Made by a program: the position numbers and the translations under genes
The notes under the pieces: generated by a model
The model's input: the letters and a program-made list of their open reading frames with translations, nothing else
What the model was told of the DNA's origin: nothing
Databases searched by the model: none
In this document: piece by piece, positions 37,265 through 46,742 of the stretch
How the letters are laid out: each line of letters begins with the position of its first letter
Numbering within the stretch: the stretch's first letter is position 1
Assembly: GCA_965228545.1 (NCBI GenBank)
Contig: OZ245822.1
Span: forward strand, 2,480,001-2,544,000
Source of the DNA: HXMU1420-13 sp965228545
GTDB taxonomy: Bacteria > Bacteroidota > Rhodothermia > Balneolales > Balneolaceae
Length of the DNA: 64,000 bases
Direction: 5' to 3'

Positions 37265-37924
37265 ATGAAATTTTTTATTGATACCGCAAACCTCGAAGAA
37301 ATACAGGAAGCTAACGATCTTGGTGTACTCGACGGTGTAACCACCAATCCCAGCTTGTGCGCAAAAATCGGAGTTCGTGATTTTGAAGGACACATAAAGA
37401 AGATTTGCGATATCGTAGAAGGGGATGTATCGGCAGAAGTGGTTTCTACAACGTATAACGAAATGGTTGAAGAAGGCCGTAATATTGCAAAGATCGCCGA
37501 CAACGTAGTAGTTAAAATTCCTTTAATTAAAGACGGGATAAAAGCCATTAAAACATTCTCTGAAGAAGGCATTAAAACAAATTGTACACTATGTTTTTCT
37601 TCTACGCAGGCTTTAATTGCCGCCAAAGCCGGAGCAACTTACATCTCTCCATTTATTGGTCGACTAGACGATATTTCCACCGATGGCATGCAATTGATAC
37701 GTGATATCGTAGAGATTTATGTGAACTATGGTTTCCCAACCGAAGTGCTAGCAGCAAGTATTCGCCACCCAATGCACGTTGTGGAATGCGCTAAGGCAGG
37801 TGCAGATGTTGCAACTATGCCACTTAGTGTAATCAATGGATTGTTGAAGCACCCGTTAACCGATAATGGGTTGGCTCGTTTCTTGAAAGATTGGGAAGAT
37901 CTACAAGAAAGTCTGAAGAGTTAA
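37265..37924 (+). CDS. Transaldolase / fructose-6-phosphate aldolase family protein
   Basis: A 219-residue short-form transaldolase (TalA/MipB-like), which transfers dihydroxyacetone units in the non-oxidative pentose phosphate pathway or cleaves fructose 6-phosphate. The start at 37265 gives the canonical MKFFIDTANLEEI; an upstream in-frame ATG adds twelve residues not found in the family. The Schiff-base lysine is the K in VVKIPL (about residue 85), and the LCFSSTQALIAAKAGATYISPF and VLAASIRH motifs are present. Monocistronic, divergent from the efflux operon and convergent with the CIA30 gene only four bases away. Confidence 0.93.
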   Translation: MKFFIDTANLEEIQEANDLGVLDGVTTNPSLCAKIGVRDFEGHIKKICDIVEGDVSAEVVSTTYNEMVEEGRNIAKIADNVVVKIPLIKDGIKAIKTFSEEGIKTNCTLCFSSTQALIAAKAGATYISPFIGRLDDISTDGMQLIRDIVEIYVNYGFPTEVLAASIRHPMHVVECAKAGADVATMPLSVINGLLKHPLTDNGLARFLKDWEDLQESLKS

Positions 37925-37928
37925 TTAT

Positions 37929-38459
37929 TCACTTTATGATGATATAATCGATTTCGAGTAAAAAACTCGTTTCCTTTTTTTCTTTTGATATGAATCCAAG
38001 TCGGCGAAACGGCTTGGATTTTTTTTGTTCAAACTTTTTGCCGGTAAACTCACCCATTCGGGTTTGATAGAGCGCCTCAACGTTAATGCTTTTTGTAACC
38101 CATTGCCCTTTAGTTTTAGTAAGTGGATACGAGAAATAGGGCAGATAAAACTGATTGTATTGTTCTAGCATCAAGGCGAAATCTAAACCTTCCAATTTAT
38201 ACCGAATTTCAATGGTTTTGGCTTTCGCTAAATCAAGTTGCAAGCGATTACTGCGAAGGGAGGCAAAACCGCCATTATTGGCAAAAGAGATAACCCCTTC
38301 AAAATGGATACGATTTTCTGATAAATAGGCATTACCTATGGATCTGCCTCCCATCACACCGTCATTTATTACTAACCAATTGGCCCCAGACTTGGAACTA
38401 CCAAAGTCGTAATTGAGGATGGGATCTGAAAACAGAAGCAGAAGAAGTAGAGATATCAT
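37929..38459 (-). CDS. CIA30 family protein
   Basis: A 176-residue protein of the CIA30 (complex I intermediate-associated protein 30) beta-sandwich family, recognised by WLVINDGVMGGRSIGNAYL (about 27-45) and GVISFANNGGFASLRS (about 54-69). An N-terminal signal-like segment (ISLLLLLLFSDPIL) suggests export or membrane association. Bacterial CIA30 proteins resemble galactose-binding domains; their role is unsettled and no complex I genes are near. Confidence 0.8.
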   Translation of the reverse strand: MISLLLLLLFSDPILNYDFGSSKSGANWLVINDGVMGGRSIGNAYLSENRIHFEGVISFANNGGFASLRSNRLQLDLAKAKTIEIRYKLEGLDFALMLEQYNQFYLPYFSYPLTKTKGQWVTKSINVEALYQTRMGEFTGKKFEQKKSKPFRRLGFISKEKKETSFLLEIDYIIIK

Positions 38460-38561
38460 GAAGAAAATATTTACTGCTTAGAAGTACCTAATCGCCATTT
38501 TTCATTCCGTAAGTGGAACGGTTTTTTGTAAAGGATTGTGTTTCTGGTAAATCAAGAGCGT

Positions 38562-38801
38562 ATGGATTCAATCAAAAACATAGTACTTGGAACAACCTTA
38601 TTCTTAATCGCTTATGTTGTGTTGGCATCAATTCCCAGCGTTCCGGCGAGACTGATAATTGGTTTGTTTTCTATAAGTCCTTTTCTAATTATCTATATGG
38701 TGTGGAGGGTGTTAACAACAGGTGAGGCTTCATTGGAAACCTTCGAAAACTCCTTTTATGAAGATCACGAATACCAAAGAGTTAAATCACCTATGAAATA
38801 A
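38562..38801 (+). CDS. Small hypothetical membrane protein
   Basis: A 79-residue protein with two predicted transmembrane helices (VLGTTLFLIAYVVLASI and LIIGLFSISPFLIIYMVW) and an acidic C-terminal tail. The ATG at 38562 is preceded by AAGAG and is preferred to a GTG eight codons upstream. No family recognised. It is divergent from the CIA30 gene and convergent with the phytoene desaturase gene. Confidence 0.6.
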   Translation: MDSIKNIVLGTTLFLIAYVVLASIPSVPARLIIGLFSISPFLIIYMVWRVLTTGEASLETFENSFYEDHEYQRVKSPMK

Positions 38802-38803
38802 AA

Positions 38804-38828
38804 AAGGTTCAGAAAAACTCTGAACCTT
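38804..38828 (-). terminator. Terminator between convergent genes
   Basis: AAGGTTCAGA and TCTGAACCTT pair perfectly around AAAAC; an A-run precedes on the plus strand, so the minus-strand transcript of the desaturase gene has the U-tract. It may act in both directions. Confidence 0.8.
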
Positions 38829-38848
38829 ACATTTGATTGGTCACCGAA

Positions 38849-40327
38849 CTAGGCCGGACCGATAAGATCTTGCGCAATAATACTACTTGATAACACACCG
38901 GGTAATCCTGCTCCAGGATGCGTTCCCGCTCCCACAAAATACAAGCCATCTACATCTTCCGATTTATTATGTGGCCGGAACCATGCTGATTGCGTAAGAA
39001 TAGGCTCCACAGAAAATGCCGAACCTTTGTAACTATTTAGTGTATCCTGAAAATGAAGTGGATCGATATAGTGCTCTGCCACTAGGTTTTCTTTTAAATC
39101 GGGAAGGTAATTTTCTTCGAGGAAATCCATGATTCGATCTTTGTAAATCGGTGCAAATTCGTTCCAGTCGGTTCCACTATCAAGGTGCGGAACCGGTGAG
39201 AGGACGTAAAAACCTTCATGTCCTTCGGGTGCTATGCTGCTATCGGTGATGGTTGGCATGTGCAGATACAATGAGAAATCATCGGCAATATGCTTTTTGT
39301 GAAAAATGTCATCGAGTAAGCCTTTATAACGTGGGCCTAATATGATGTTATGATGTGCTAGTCCCGAATCAAGATATCGCTTCTTAGTACCGAAATAGAT
39401 TACAAAAAGCGACATACTGTATTTGGTACGCTCAATTTTCCGGTCGGTGTATTTTTTCCGATGTGATGAGTTGATCAGGTTTTTGTAGGTGAAAGCGACA
39501 TCAGCATTCGAAACAACAACATCGGCGGCCAACTTTTCGCCGTTCTTTAGAAGAACACCATGAGCTTTGCCGTTTTTAACAAGTATTTCTTCTACTTCTG
39601 TTTCTAGATGAATTTTTCCGCCCTGCTCGGTAATTAATTTTTCAAAAGCGTTCACAATAGCACCAGTTCCTCCCATTGCGTAATGCACGCCCCATTCCCT
39701 TTCCAGATAATGAATCATGGCGTAAATGGAAGTTGTATCAAAAGGATTACCACCCACTAAAAGCGGATGAAAGGAAAAACACATCCGAAGAAAATCGTCT
39801 TTAATAAATTGAGCTACGTACTTATATACATTCTTGTAAGATTGTAGCTTGATCAGATCCGGCGCCACTTTAAGCATATCGGTAAATTTAAGAAATGGCT
39901 GATCAGCTAATTCAGTAAATCCTTTGTCAAAAATGGCTTTGGTAGTTCCCAGAAACTTCTCATATCCATCTTTATCTCCCGGACTTCTTTTCTCTATCTC
40001 TTTGAGAGTAAACTCATGATCGTTGTTATAATCGAATTTTTCGCCCTTGTCATCGAAAATGCGATAAAAAGGATCGCAGGGTACAAATTCAACATAATCG
40101 GCTCTCTTTTTTCCAGCCGCTTCAAAAATATCATCGAACATGAATGGAGCCGTTATTACAGTGGGGCCACCATCAAATTTGAATCCATTTTTTTCATATA
40201 CATAGGCACGGCCTCCCAGTTTGTCTCTCTTTTCCAGAATGGTAACGTTATGCCCGGCGCTTAGTAGTCGAGAAGCGGTACCTAAACCACCAAAACCGCT
40301 TCCTATAACAATAATATTCTTTTTCAT
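38849..40327 (-). CDS. crtI: CrtI-type phytoene desaturase family oxidoreductase
   Basis: A 492-residue FAD-dependent carotenoid desaturase-type enzyme. The N-terminal Rossmann motif is VIGSGFGGLGTASRL (about 6-20), followed by ILEKRDKLGGRAYVYEKNGFKFDGGP and a C-terminal FAD motif FVGAGTHPGAGLPGVLSS. CrtI introduces double bonds into phytoene to make lycopene or neurosporene; Bacteroidota relatives make orange pigments. No crtB, crtY or crtZ lies adjacent, so the reaction step cannot be fixed; a related desaturase (CrtD-like) is possible. Confidence 0.85.
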   Translation of the reverse strand: MKKNIIVIGSGFGGLGTASRLLSAGHNVTILEKRDKLGGRAYVYEKNGFKFDGGPTVITAPFMFDDIFEAAGKKRADYVEFVPCDPFYRIFDDKGEKFDYNNDHEFTLKEIEKRSPGDKDGYEKFLGTTKAIFDKGFTELADQPFLKFTDMLKVAPDLIKLQSYKNVYKYVAQFIKDDFLRMCFSFHPLLVGGNPFDTTSIYAMIHYLEREWGVHYAMGGTGAIVNAFEKLITEQGGKIHLETEVEEILVKNGKAHGVLLKNGEKLAADVVVSNADVAFTYKNLINSSHRKKYTDRKIERTKYSMSLFVIYFGTKKRYLDSGLAHHNIILGPRYKGLLDDIFHKKHIADDFSLYLHMPTITDSSIAPEGHEGFYVLSPVPHLDSGTDWNEFAPIYKDRIMDFLEENYLPDLKENLVAEHYIDPLHFQDTLNSYKGSAFSVEPILTQSAWFRPHNKSEDVDGLYFVGAGTHPGAGLPGVLSSSIIAQDLIGPA

Positions 40328-40394
40328 GTAGCTGTTTATTCAGATTGAGTCCCCATAACCCAAATCATTCAGCTATAAATCCCGGAAAAAATAA

Positions 40395-41060
40395 TTAATC
40401 GTTTTCTATCTGTTTCACAAAGCCATCGAAGCCATCGAGTTGAAGAGCTTCGAGGTCATTTTGAGCGTCTTCTGTGCGTTGATAAAGTCCGTAATAGACT
40501 CGAAAAACAGGAGTTCCGTTTACAATTACTTGTTCTACGCGGCTGCCTTCAATTTTTTCTGATTCCTGAAGTGCAAGGATTTCTGCAGAAAATGAACCTA
40601 ACTGAATAGTGAAATTTGCCACTTTTAGATCTGTAACCCGCGAATTTTCAAGATCGCCTTTTACCAAATACAACCGAACACGTGCAGTTCCAGGCCCAAT
40701 CATGCCAATTTCTGTAGCCGCAGCACGGGATAAATCTATAATCCGGTTTTTGGCAAATGGCCCTCGGTCGTTGATTCGAACACGAGTGGTGCGTCCATTG
40801 TCTAGGTTTTCAACTACCACTTCTGAGTTAAAGGGTAGAGTTCGATGTGCGGCCGTCATGCCGTCCATGTCATATACTTCGCCGTTGGCGGTTAGCTTGC
40901 CATGAAAGTTAGGCCCGTACCAGCTGGCAACTCCCGTCTCGATGGCGTTAGAAGAGCCCTTTGCACCGGCTTCCATACCTTTGGTTTTTGGTACCACACC
41001 ACATGCTGTTGTAAGCAGGTATATAGTTAGTAACAGAAGTAAACTTTTTGTAGACAACAT
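40395..41060 (-). CDS. rlpA: RlpA-like septal ring lytic transglycosylase lipoprotein with SPOR domain
   Basis: A 221-residue lipoprotein (lipobox TAC, about residue 20). The double-psi beta-barrel domain (about 43-130) contains GVASWYGPNFHGKLTANGE and RINDRGPF, the RlpA hallmarks including the catalytic Asp region. A C-terminal SPOR domain (about 145-220, FTIQLGSFSAEILALQ) binds denuded peptidoglycan at division sites. RlpA acts in septal cell-wall remodelling. Confidence 0.92.
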   Translation of the reverse strand: MLSTKSLLLLLTIYLLTTACGVVPKTKGMEAGAKGSSNAIETGVASWYGPNFHGKLTANGEVYDMDGMTAAHRTLPFNSEVVVENLDNGRTTRVRINDRGPFAKNRIIDLSRAAATEIGMIGPGTARVRLYLVKGDLENSRVTDLKVANFTIQLGSFSAEILALQESEKIEGSRVEQVIVNGTPVFRVYYGLYQRTEDAQNDLEALQLDGFDGFVKQIEND

Positions 41061-41109
41061 AGATGTTTGTTAAGATAGGTTCGCCAAATATACCAAGCCC
41101 GAAATAAAG

Positions 41110-43005
41110 TTAAAATTGGGCTTTATTAAGTAATACTTTAAATGTAGTTCCTTTTCCTTGCTCGCTTTCCACAAGAATTGTCCCGTCCATCTGCTGCACT
41201 AAATTTTTTACAATGTACAAACCAAGTCCGGTAGATTTTTCGTTGGCAGTAGGGTTTGCAGATAGTTTTTCGAACTTCTTAAAAAGTTTAGATTTATCTA
41301 TCTCAGAAAGTCCGGGGCCTTCATCAGTAACTCCCAGTTCAACCTGCGAACCTACTTCACGTGCTGTAATATGTACTTTACTACCTTTTGCCGAGAATTT
41401 ATAGGCGTTGTTAACCAGATTTTCTAGAACACGATAAACAGCATTTTCATCTGCTAAAACGGGGGGTAGTGCTCCTTCGATAGTTAAATTTGTTTCGATA
41501 TTCTTATCCTTACCCAGTACCGAAAGGGAGGTGTACGCAGACTTAAGAGTTTCTTCGATCTGTAGTGCCTGCGTAGTGACTTTTGCCGTTTGCGATTCAA
41601 TTTTGTTTACATCCAGCATATTGTTGAGCAGATGCTGCATCTGGCGTGTTGAGCTATAGATGATTGAACCATACTCTTTAGCGGTTTCTGCGTCAATCAT
41701 CTCAGGATCATCTTTCATAAACTCAGAAAGAACCATAACCGAATTTAAAGGACTTCTGAGATCATGCGAAACAACCCCAATGAAATGATTTTTATCGTTG
41801 TTTAAATCTTCTAGCTGCTGGGTAACTTCATTCCTTTTTTTATAAGTACGATATAAAAAAATAAATAAAACGATGACAGCAACAAGCAATACAAGCAGTG
41901 CAACGTTATAAAAGTTGCGAAGTGCTAACACATTGTTCAGGCGCTGAAGTTCAAGTTCGGCCCGTTCTGATGCTTCCGATTCTGAAATTAGGCGCGAACC
42001 AATAGCCGAGTATTGCTGTGAAAGTGCAAGATTTAGATGCTGATGGTACTCATTTAAGTATAAATAGGAGTTCTCGATATCATTTAACGCAGCATGAACC
42101 TTCGACAAGTGAAGGAGCGTTTTACTAATGTAGGATTCTTTTTTATGAGCAGTGAAATCGATATATGCGTCGTTTGCGAGTTTTAAAGCAAGTTCTAACG
42201 CATTGTTATGGATGGCAATTCGGCTGTTATTTAAGTTTACTAATCCATTAAAGAATCTTAAATCAAGCTGTTCGAAGGTGGGCTGGCGGGCATTCATCAA
42301 GTTTGCAGCTTTGGTATACTCGCCTAAATCAATCATTAACTCTGCCAGCAATATGGTTTGATGCATATCGCTTATTTCGTCTTTCGATTCAAAGGTATAT
42401 AGGGTTGATTCAAGTTTCTCGAATTCCATTCGGGCTCGAGCGGTATCGCCACCACTCAGGTATAGTGTTGCTAAATCAAAATTAGGTATCCAGCGGTTTC
42501 TCTTATCGCTATAATTATCATAAGCCGACCGGATGAGTGGCTCTGCAAAAGCAGGTAGTTGGATATCGAAATAGGTTTTACCGAGATGATAGTTGGTGTG
42601 AAAAGTTTCGCTGGTAACCCCTGCTACAGAACCCATAGTAAAAGCAGCTGTATATTCGCTAAATGCCGCTTCATAATTACCCAGTTCAGAATATGCCGAA
42701 CCTAGTTCGGTATAAGAGTAGATAATACGAACAGGATCTTCGAGTTCTCTGGCATGCTCTAAAGTGAGGGAAATATATTTTTTTGCATGCTCCAGATCTT
42801 CAAATCTAAGGTATCTGTAAAGTTGCCGTGCTTTCTCATACCTCTCTGCTAAATCAGTAGTATTTTGGTACGCGTCTATTTGTTGTTTAAGAAATTCTTC
42901 TTTAGGAAGAACCGGAACCGATTGGGCATAGCAAAATACACTCGTTAGAAACGAACATATAATGATGCCCACAAGCTCCTTCCTAAGCTTGCTAATGTTA
43001 TTCAC
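41110..43005 (-). CDS. TPR-containing sensor histidine kinase
   Basis: A 631-residue kinase with signal peptide (about 10-28), tetratricopeptide repeats over about 50-340, one transmembrane helix near 365-390, then HisKA and HATPase_c. The phospho-accepting H is in VVSHDLRSPLNSVM (about 416-429). The N box is LENLVNNAYKFS, the G1 box DEGPGL and the G2 box STGLGLYIVKNLV. No response regulator is adjacent, so it is an orphan kinase. The periplasmic TPR sensor layout is common in Bacteroidota. It is divergent from the T9SS protein gene. Confidence 0.9.
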   Translation of the reverse strand: MNNISKLRKELVGIIICSFLTSVFCYAQSVPVLPKEEFLKQQIDAYQNTTDLAERYEKARQLYRYLRFEDLEHAKKYISLTLEHARELEDPVRIIYSYTELGSAYSELGNYEAAFSEYTAAFTMGSVAGVTSETFHTNYHLGKTYFDIQLPAFAEPLIRSAYDNYSDKRNRWIPNFDLATLYLSGGDTARARMEFEKLESTLYTFESKDEISDMHQTILLAELMIDLGEYTKAANLMNARQPTFEQLDLRFFNGLVNLNNSRIAIHNNALELALKLANDAYIDFTAHKKESYISKTLLHLSKVHAALNDIENSYLYLNEYHQHLNLALSQQYSAIGSRLISESEASERAELELQRLNNVLALRNFYNVALLVLLVAVIVLFIFLYRTYKKRNEVTQQLEDLNNDKNHFIGVVSHDLRSPLNSVMVLSEFMKDDPEMIDAETAKEYGSIIYSSTRQMQHLLNNMLDVNKIESQTAKVTTQALQIEETLKSAYTSLSVLGKDKNIETNLTIEGALPPVLADENAVYRVLENLVNNAYKFSAKGSKVHITAREVGSQVELGVTDEGPGLSEIDKSKLFKKFEKLSANPTANEKSTGLGLYIVKNLVQQMDGTILVESEQGKGTTFKVLLNKAQF

Positions 43006-43069
43006 CTAAAACTAGTTTTTACTCCTCACAGAAAATGCTTCTAATTTTTACATAGCGCAAGTAAATATG

Positions 43070-43081
43070 ACATGATCATGT
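43070..43081. promoter_or_regulatory. Palindrome ACATGATCATGT in divergent region
   Basis: Perfect 12-base palindrome located 64 bases before the kinase start codon and 87 bases before the T9SS gene start. It could be an operator shared by both genes; function is inferred only from symmetry and position. Confidence 0.25.
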
Positions 43082-43168
43082 GGTTTTTATATGAAAAGGT
43101 TTTTTTTCTTGTAAACTGAATAACAAATTTCTATTTACTCCCGCTTAAAAATAATTAATCATCGAACT

Positions 43169-43687
43169 ATGTATACGTTTAAGAAGCTGTCAATAGCTTT
43201 TGTTTTTATCTGTATGCTTTCGAGCGCTGTTTTATCGCAACAAGTATCGATAAATTTTGCCGGCGGTCAGTTTACCAACGGCGATATTTCTCTTACGTTT
43301 ACTGGTGGCGAAGCAGTATCGGGAGCCTTCTCATCCGATGATCTTTCCCTTTCTTCTGGCTTTAGCCTACTAAGTTCGGGACTTATCACCTCCGATGAAG
43401 TAATCAATAACGACATTCCCGCTACATTCGGGATCAGTCAGAATTATCCAAATCCATTCAACCCATCAACAAACATCGAGTACAAGTTGCCCAAAAGTGC
43501 CAACTTGCGCATCGAGGTTTACAATTCCATTGGGATGAGAGTAGCCACACTGGTTGATCAACAACAATCAGCGGGTTTCTATACGGTACGTTTTAATGCA
43601 TCCTCGTATTCAAGCGGAATGTATTTCTATCGCTTAATTGCAGATGGGAATGTCATCGAAACTAAAAAAATGCTATTGATCAAATAA
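43169..43687 (+). CDS. Small secreted protein with T9SS sorting domain
   Basis: A 172-residue protein with signal peptide (ending near VLSQQ, about 25), a short 60-residue beta-rich segment (GGEAVSGAFSSDDLSLSSGF) and a complete type IX secretion C-terminal domain from about residue 90 (ISQNYPNPFNPSTNIEYKL ... GMYFYRL ... KKMLLIK). About half of the protein is sorting signal, so the mature passenger is tiny. It lies ten bases before a large surface protein gene and is probably co-expressed with it. Confidence 0.8.
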   Translation: MYTFKKLSIAFVFICMLSSAVLSQQVSINFAGGQFTNGDISLTFTGGEAVSGAFSSDDLSLSSGFSLLSSGLITSDEVINNDIPATFGISQNYPNPFNPSTNIEYKLPKSANLRIEVYNSIGMRVATLVDQQQSAGFYTVRFNASSYSSGMYFYRLIADGNVIETKKMLLIK

Positions 43688-43697
43688 CTTGGGACTC

Positions 43698-46013
43698 ATG
43701 AAAAAATTAAACACACTACTATTTATAACACTTTTGTTTTCATTGTTTGGGATGGAAGCACATGCGCAGGTACCTCAGGGCTTTAACTTTCAGGCAGTGG
43801 CTGCCGGCGCCGATGGCTTACCCATTGCTGATCAAGAAATCGCCGTGCAAATCGAAATTTTAAAAGGCACTGAAGATGGTGATGTGGTTTACACCGAAAC
43901 ACACGCCGTGAATACAAACGTGGTAGGATTATTCCAGCTCACTATCGGGCAAGGAACAGCCACAGAAGGTAATAGCTTTGCCTCTGTTGATTGGGGGGCG
44001 GACAACTACTTCGTAGGCTTAGGTGTAGATCTTACCAATACCGGAAATTTTGTAAGCCTAGGCAAAACCAAATTATTATCGGTTCCTTATGCCTTGCTTG
44101 CGCAGGATGTTGTAAATGGTTCCGGCACGGGTGGTGAAATAATTACAGAATTAAACCTGGATGCAAACATCGATACAGCTTTTACTGTAAAAATTACCGG
44201 GGATGAAGGCTCAGTAAATAACTCGGCAATTATAGGTGAAGCATCGACATTTGGTGCAAATGTGGGTGTAGAAGGTAAAGCAGTGTCTCAGGCCGGTAGC
44301 GAAGCCTTTCAAGTTGGTACTTATGGAGAGGTAAGTGGGGAAGGAACAGGTACACATATAGCATTGTTTGGCTCTGCCATCAACGATAATGGTACAGGTG
44401 GACGCCGCTACGGATTATATGGACAGGCCAGATCATCTGGAAGAGAAAACATCGGTGGCTTTGGAGTTGGCCTAGGTCCTGGTGATGGAGAAATTGTACT
44501 TCGAGGTGATGAATTCGCAAACGGATCATTCAATGTGGGTGGCTTTAATGTTGGTATGATAGGTTTCGCCCGCCAAAACTTAAACGGGAATATCGGAGTT
44601 CGCGGTTATGTGTACGGTGAAGATGGCGCCCGCTCGAACAGAGCATTGCAAGCCGAAGCAAGAACCACCGCCGAGGGGACAAATATTGGACTTCAAGCAT
44701 TAGTGAGCGGTTCATTGAATGAAAATATCGGTATCGAAGTAGATGTATTTGACGAAACCGATGCGAGAAACCTAGGAACGGTTCTAAATGTAGGGGGTAG
44801 TAGGGTGTCAAATATCGGACTAGTTGTAAATGCCGATACTGCAGCTATATTTAATGGTGAGGTAATTGTAAATGGTTCAAGTTTGAACAACATGATTGGT
44901 AATAGTGATGTTACCTTTTTAGATGTAAAAAATGCTGGTGGAAGTACCGTTGCATCCATGTATTCCGAGGGCGAAAATAAAGAGTTTGGTGGAGGTATCT
45001 TCTTGCAAGGAGGATCAACACCAAATATTCGAATGGGAGCAAAACTATGGGATAATGCTACTAACTTACCTTATTTACAGTTATTTGGAAGCACATCGGA
45101 TGGTAATGGTTGGTATAGAGATAATCTCTTTTTGACTGTTAATTCAAATGGTACAGATGAGTCTGGTGCTATTTACTTGAAAAGAACAAATCTTGCCGCC
45201 TCAACTGCTGAACAAACAATTGAAATAGATGGGGGTACCGGTAATATATCAGTAAAAGGGAGCCTGTTCTCAGATGTTGGATTAAATGCAAATAATAAAG
45301 CACAACTACTCGGTAACCTTAATGAAACGGGAGCTGGTGGAATCGAAATACTCGATGCAAATAATACGCTTCGATTGTATGCCGATGGTAGTAACGGAAG
45401 CTTTCAGGTAAAACGTGCTTCTGATTCAGGCACTATTATTAACCTGACAGAATTCTCTGGAGGTGGCCAATTTACCATAGCTAACTCATCCGGAAATAAC
45501 TTTCTTTATGCCGATGCAAGCTCCAGCGCTTTCCAACTTACAGACGGAGCAGGCAACACTACAGTAAGTATTGATGCTGCATTTGGTAATGCGGTATTTA
45601 GCGGAACGGTTACCGAATCTTCTGATCTGCGTTTAAAAACTAACATAACCTCTCTTTCAAATGCGCTGGATAACACCTTGGCATTACGTGGTGTAAGCTA
45701 CAACTGGAAAGATGAAACCAAAGCGCAGCAAACGCAGATTGGGGTAATTGCACAAGAAGTAGAAGAAATTTATCCTGAGTTTGTGCACACAGATCATGAA
45801 GGCATGAAATCAGTTAACTATTCGCAAATGGTTGCTGTTTTGATTGAAGCAGTAAAAGAATTGAATGCTAAAATCGAAGTACTGGAATCAGAAAACATAG
45901 AACTTCGTGCTCAAGCAGATGATATCGAATCCATGAAATCGCAAATCAATCAGTTGATGACACTTATTTCAGGTGCTCAATCAAGTACTACTCCTTATTC
46001 AGCGGATAAATAA
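43698..46013 (+). CDS. Secreted tail-fibre-like protein with peptidase S74 chaperone domain
   Basis: A 771-772 residue exported protein (signal peptide ending near MEAHAQ). The N-terminal 120 residues form a domain frequent in Bacteroidota adhesins (QGFNFQAVAAGADGLPI). A long glycine/asparagine-rich, beta-helical repeat region follows. The C-terminal 130 residues are an S74 intramolecular chaperone: SDLRLKTNI at about 643 supplies the Ser-Lys dyad, then GVIAQEVEEIYPEFV and a coiled coil (VKELNAKIEVLESENIEL). S74 domains assemble trimers and then cleave themselves off, as in phage tail spikes. Here the signal peptide implies a cell-surface fibre. The ATG at 43698 is preferred over a TTG three codons upstream. 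Confidence 0.85.
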   Translation: MKKLNTLLFITLLFSLFGMEAHAQVPQGFNFQAVAAGADGLPIADQEIAVQIEILKGTEDGDVVYTETHAVNTNVVGLFQLTIGQGTATEGNSFASVDWGADNYFVGLGVDLTNTGNFVSLGKTKLLSVPYALLAQDVVNGSGTGGEIITELNLDANIDTAFTVKITGDEGSVNNSAIIGEASTFGANVGVEGKAVSQAGSEAFQVGTYGEVSGEGTGTHIALFGSAINDNGTGGRRYGLYGQARSSGRENIGGFGVGLGPGDGEIVLRGDEFANGSFNVGGFNVGMIGFARQNLNGNIGVRGYVYGEDGARSNRALQAEARTTAEGTNIGLQALVSGSLNENIGIEVDVFDETDARNLGTVLNVGGSRVSNIGLVVNADTAAIFNGEVIVNGSSLNNMIGNSDVTFLDVKNAGGSTVASMYSEGENKEFGGGIFLQGGSTPNIRMGAKLWDNATNLPYLQLFGSTSDGNGWYRDNLFLTVNSNGTDESGAIYLKRTNLAASTAEQTIEIDGGTGNISVKGSLFSDVGLNANNKAQLLGNLNETGAGGIEILDANNTLRLYADGSNGSFQVKRASDSGTIINLTEFSGGGQFTIANSSGNNFLYADASSSAFQLTDGAGNTTVSIDAAFGNAVFSGTVTESSDLRLKTNITSLSNALDNTLALRGVSYNWKDETKAQQTQIGVIAQEVEEIYPEFVHTDHEGMKSVNYSQMVAVLIEAVKELNAKIEVLESENIELRAQADDIESMKSQINQLMTLISGAQSSTTPYSADK

Positions 46014-46037
46014 GTATCTTTTTACTTGTTAAAACGG

Positions 46038-46070
46038 AACCCTAACGGTGATTCATCGTTAGGGTTTTTT
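46038..46070 (+). terminator. Intrinsic terminator after the S74 protein gene
   Basis: AACCCTAACG and CGTTAGGGTT pair perfectly around a nine-base loop, followed by TTTT and AT. Confidence 0.9.
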
Positions 46071-46092
46071 ATGCACTACTAATAGTTCACAC

Positions 46093-46686
46093 ATGAGCGT
46101 AACGCTATCAATTATTGCAATAAATGTGGCAGTATCGGTCGCAGCTTTTAATTCCCAAAAGATGATGGAGGTTGGAATGTTTATGCCTTACCGGGCTATG
46201 CGCCAAAAAACCTGGTATGAGTTAATCACCTCCGGCTTTTTACACGCCGGATTTACGCATCTTGCATTTAACATGATTACGCTTTTCTTTTTTGGTCCGA
46301 TTCTTGAACGTTCAATAGGGCAGGCCCATTTTTTAACGCTCTATGTTACCGGTTTGTTAGCCTCATCAATTCCTTCACTCATCAAACATAAAGACAATCC
46401 GCAATACGCAACTATCGGTGCTTCCGGCGCCGTTGAAGCCGTGCTCTTTGCTTTTATTGTAATTTTTCCCTTCGAAAAGATTTACTTATTCTTTATCCCG
46501 ATTGGCATCCCAGCTATAATTTTTGGAGCTCTTTTTGTTGCTTATAGTATTTGGGCCAGCAAGAAAGAAGGAAAAATCAATCACGAAGCACATATTGGTG
46601 GCGCAGCCTGGGGGCTCATCTACATGTTTGCCTTTGTACCAAATACAATCGATCATTTTTTAACCGTGTTTGGCTACTATGGGTAA
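46093..46686 (+). CDS. Rhomboid family intramembrane serine protease
   Basis: A 197-residue polytopic membrane protease. The catalytic serine is S111 in GASGA and the catalytic histidine is H167 in HEAHIGGAAWG. The conserved HLAFNM motif in the second helix (about 56-61) lines the oxyanion site. Rhomboids cleave transmembrane substrates within the bilayer; the substrate is unknown. Single gene downstream of a terminator. Confidence 0.93.
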   Translation: MSVTLSIIAINVAVSVAAFNSQKMMEVGMFMPYRAMRQKTWYELITSGFLHAGFTHLAFNMITLFFFGPILERSIGQAHFLTLYVTGLLASSIPSLIKHKDNPQYATIGASGAVEAVLFAFIVIFPFEKIYLFFIPIGIPAIIFGALFVAYSIWASKKEGKINHEAHIGGAAWGLIYMFAFVPNTIDHFLTVFGYYG

Positions 46687-46742
46687 CCTAACTGTAGTGT
46701 GAATTTAAGAACTCACACTACAACTACAGTTAAAGGATTTTC

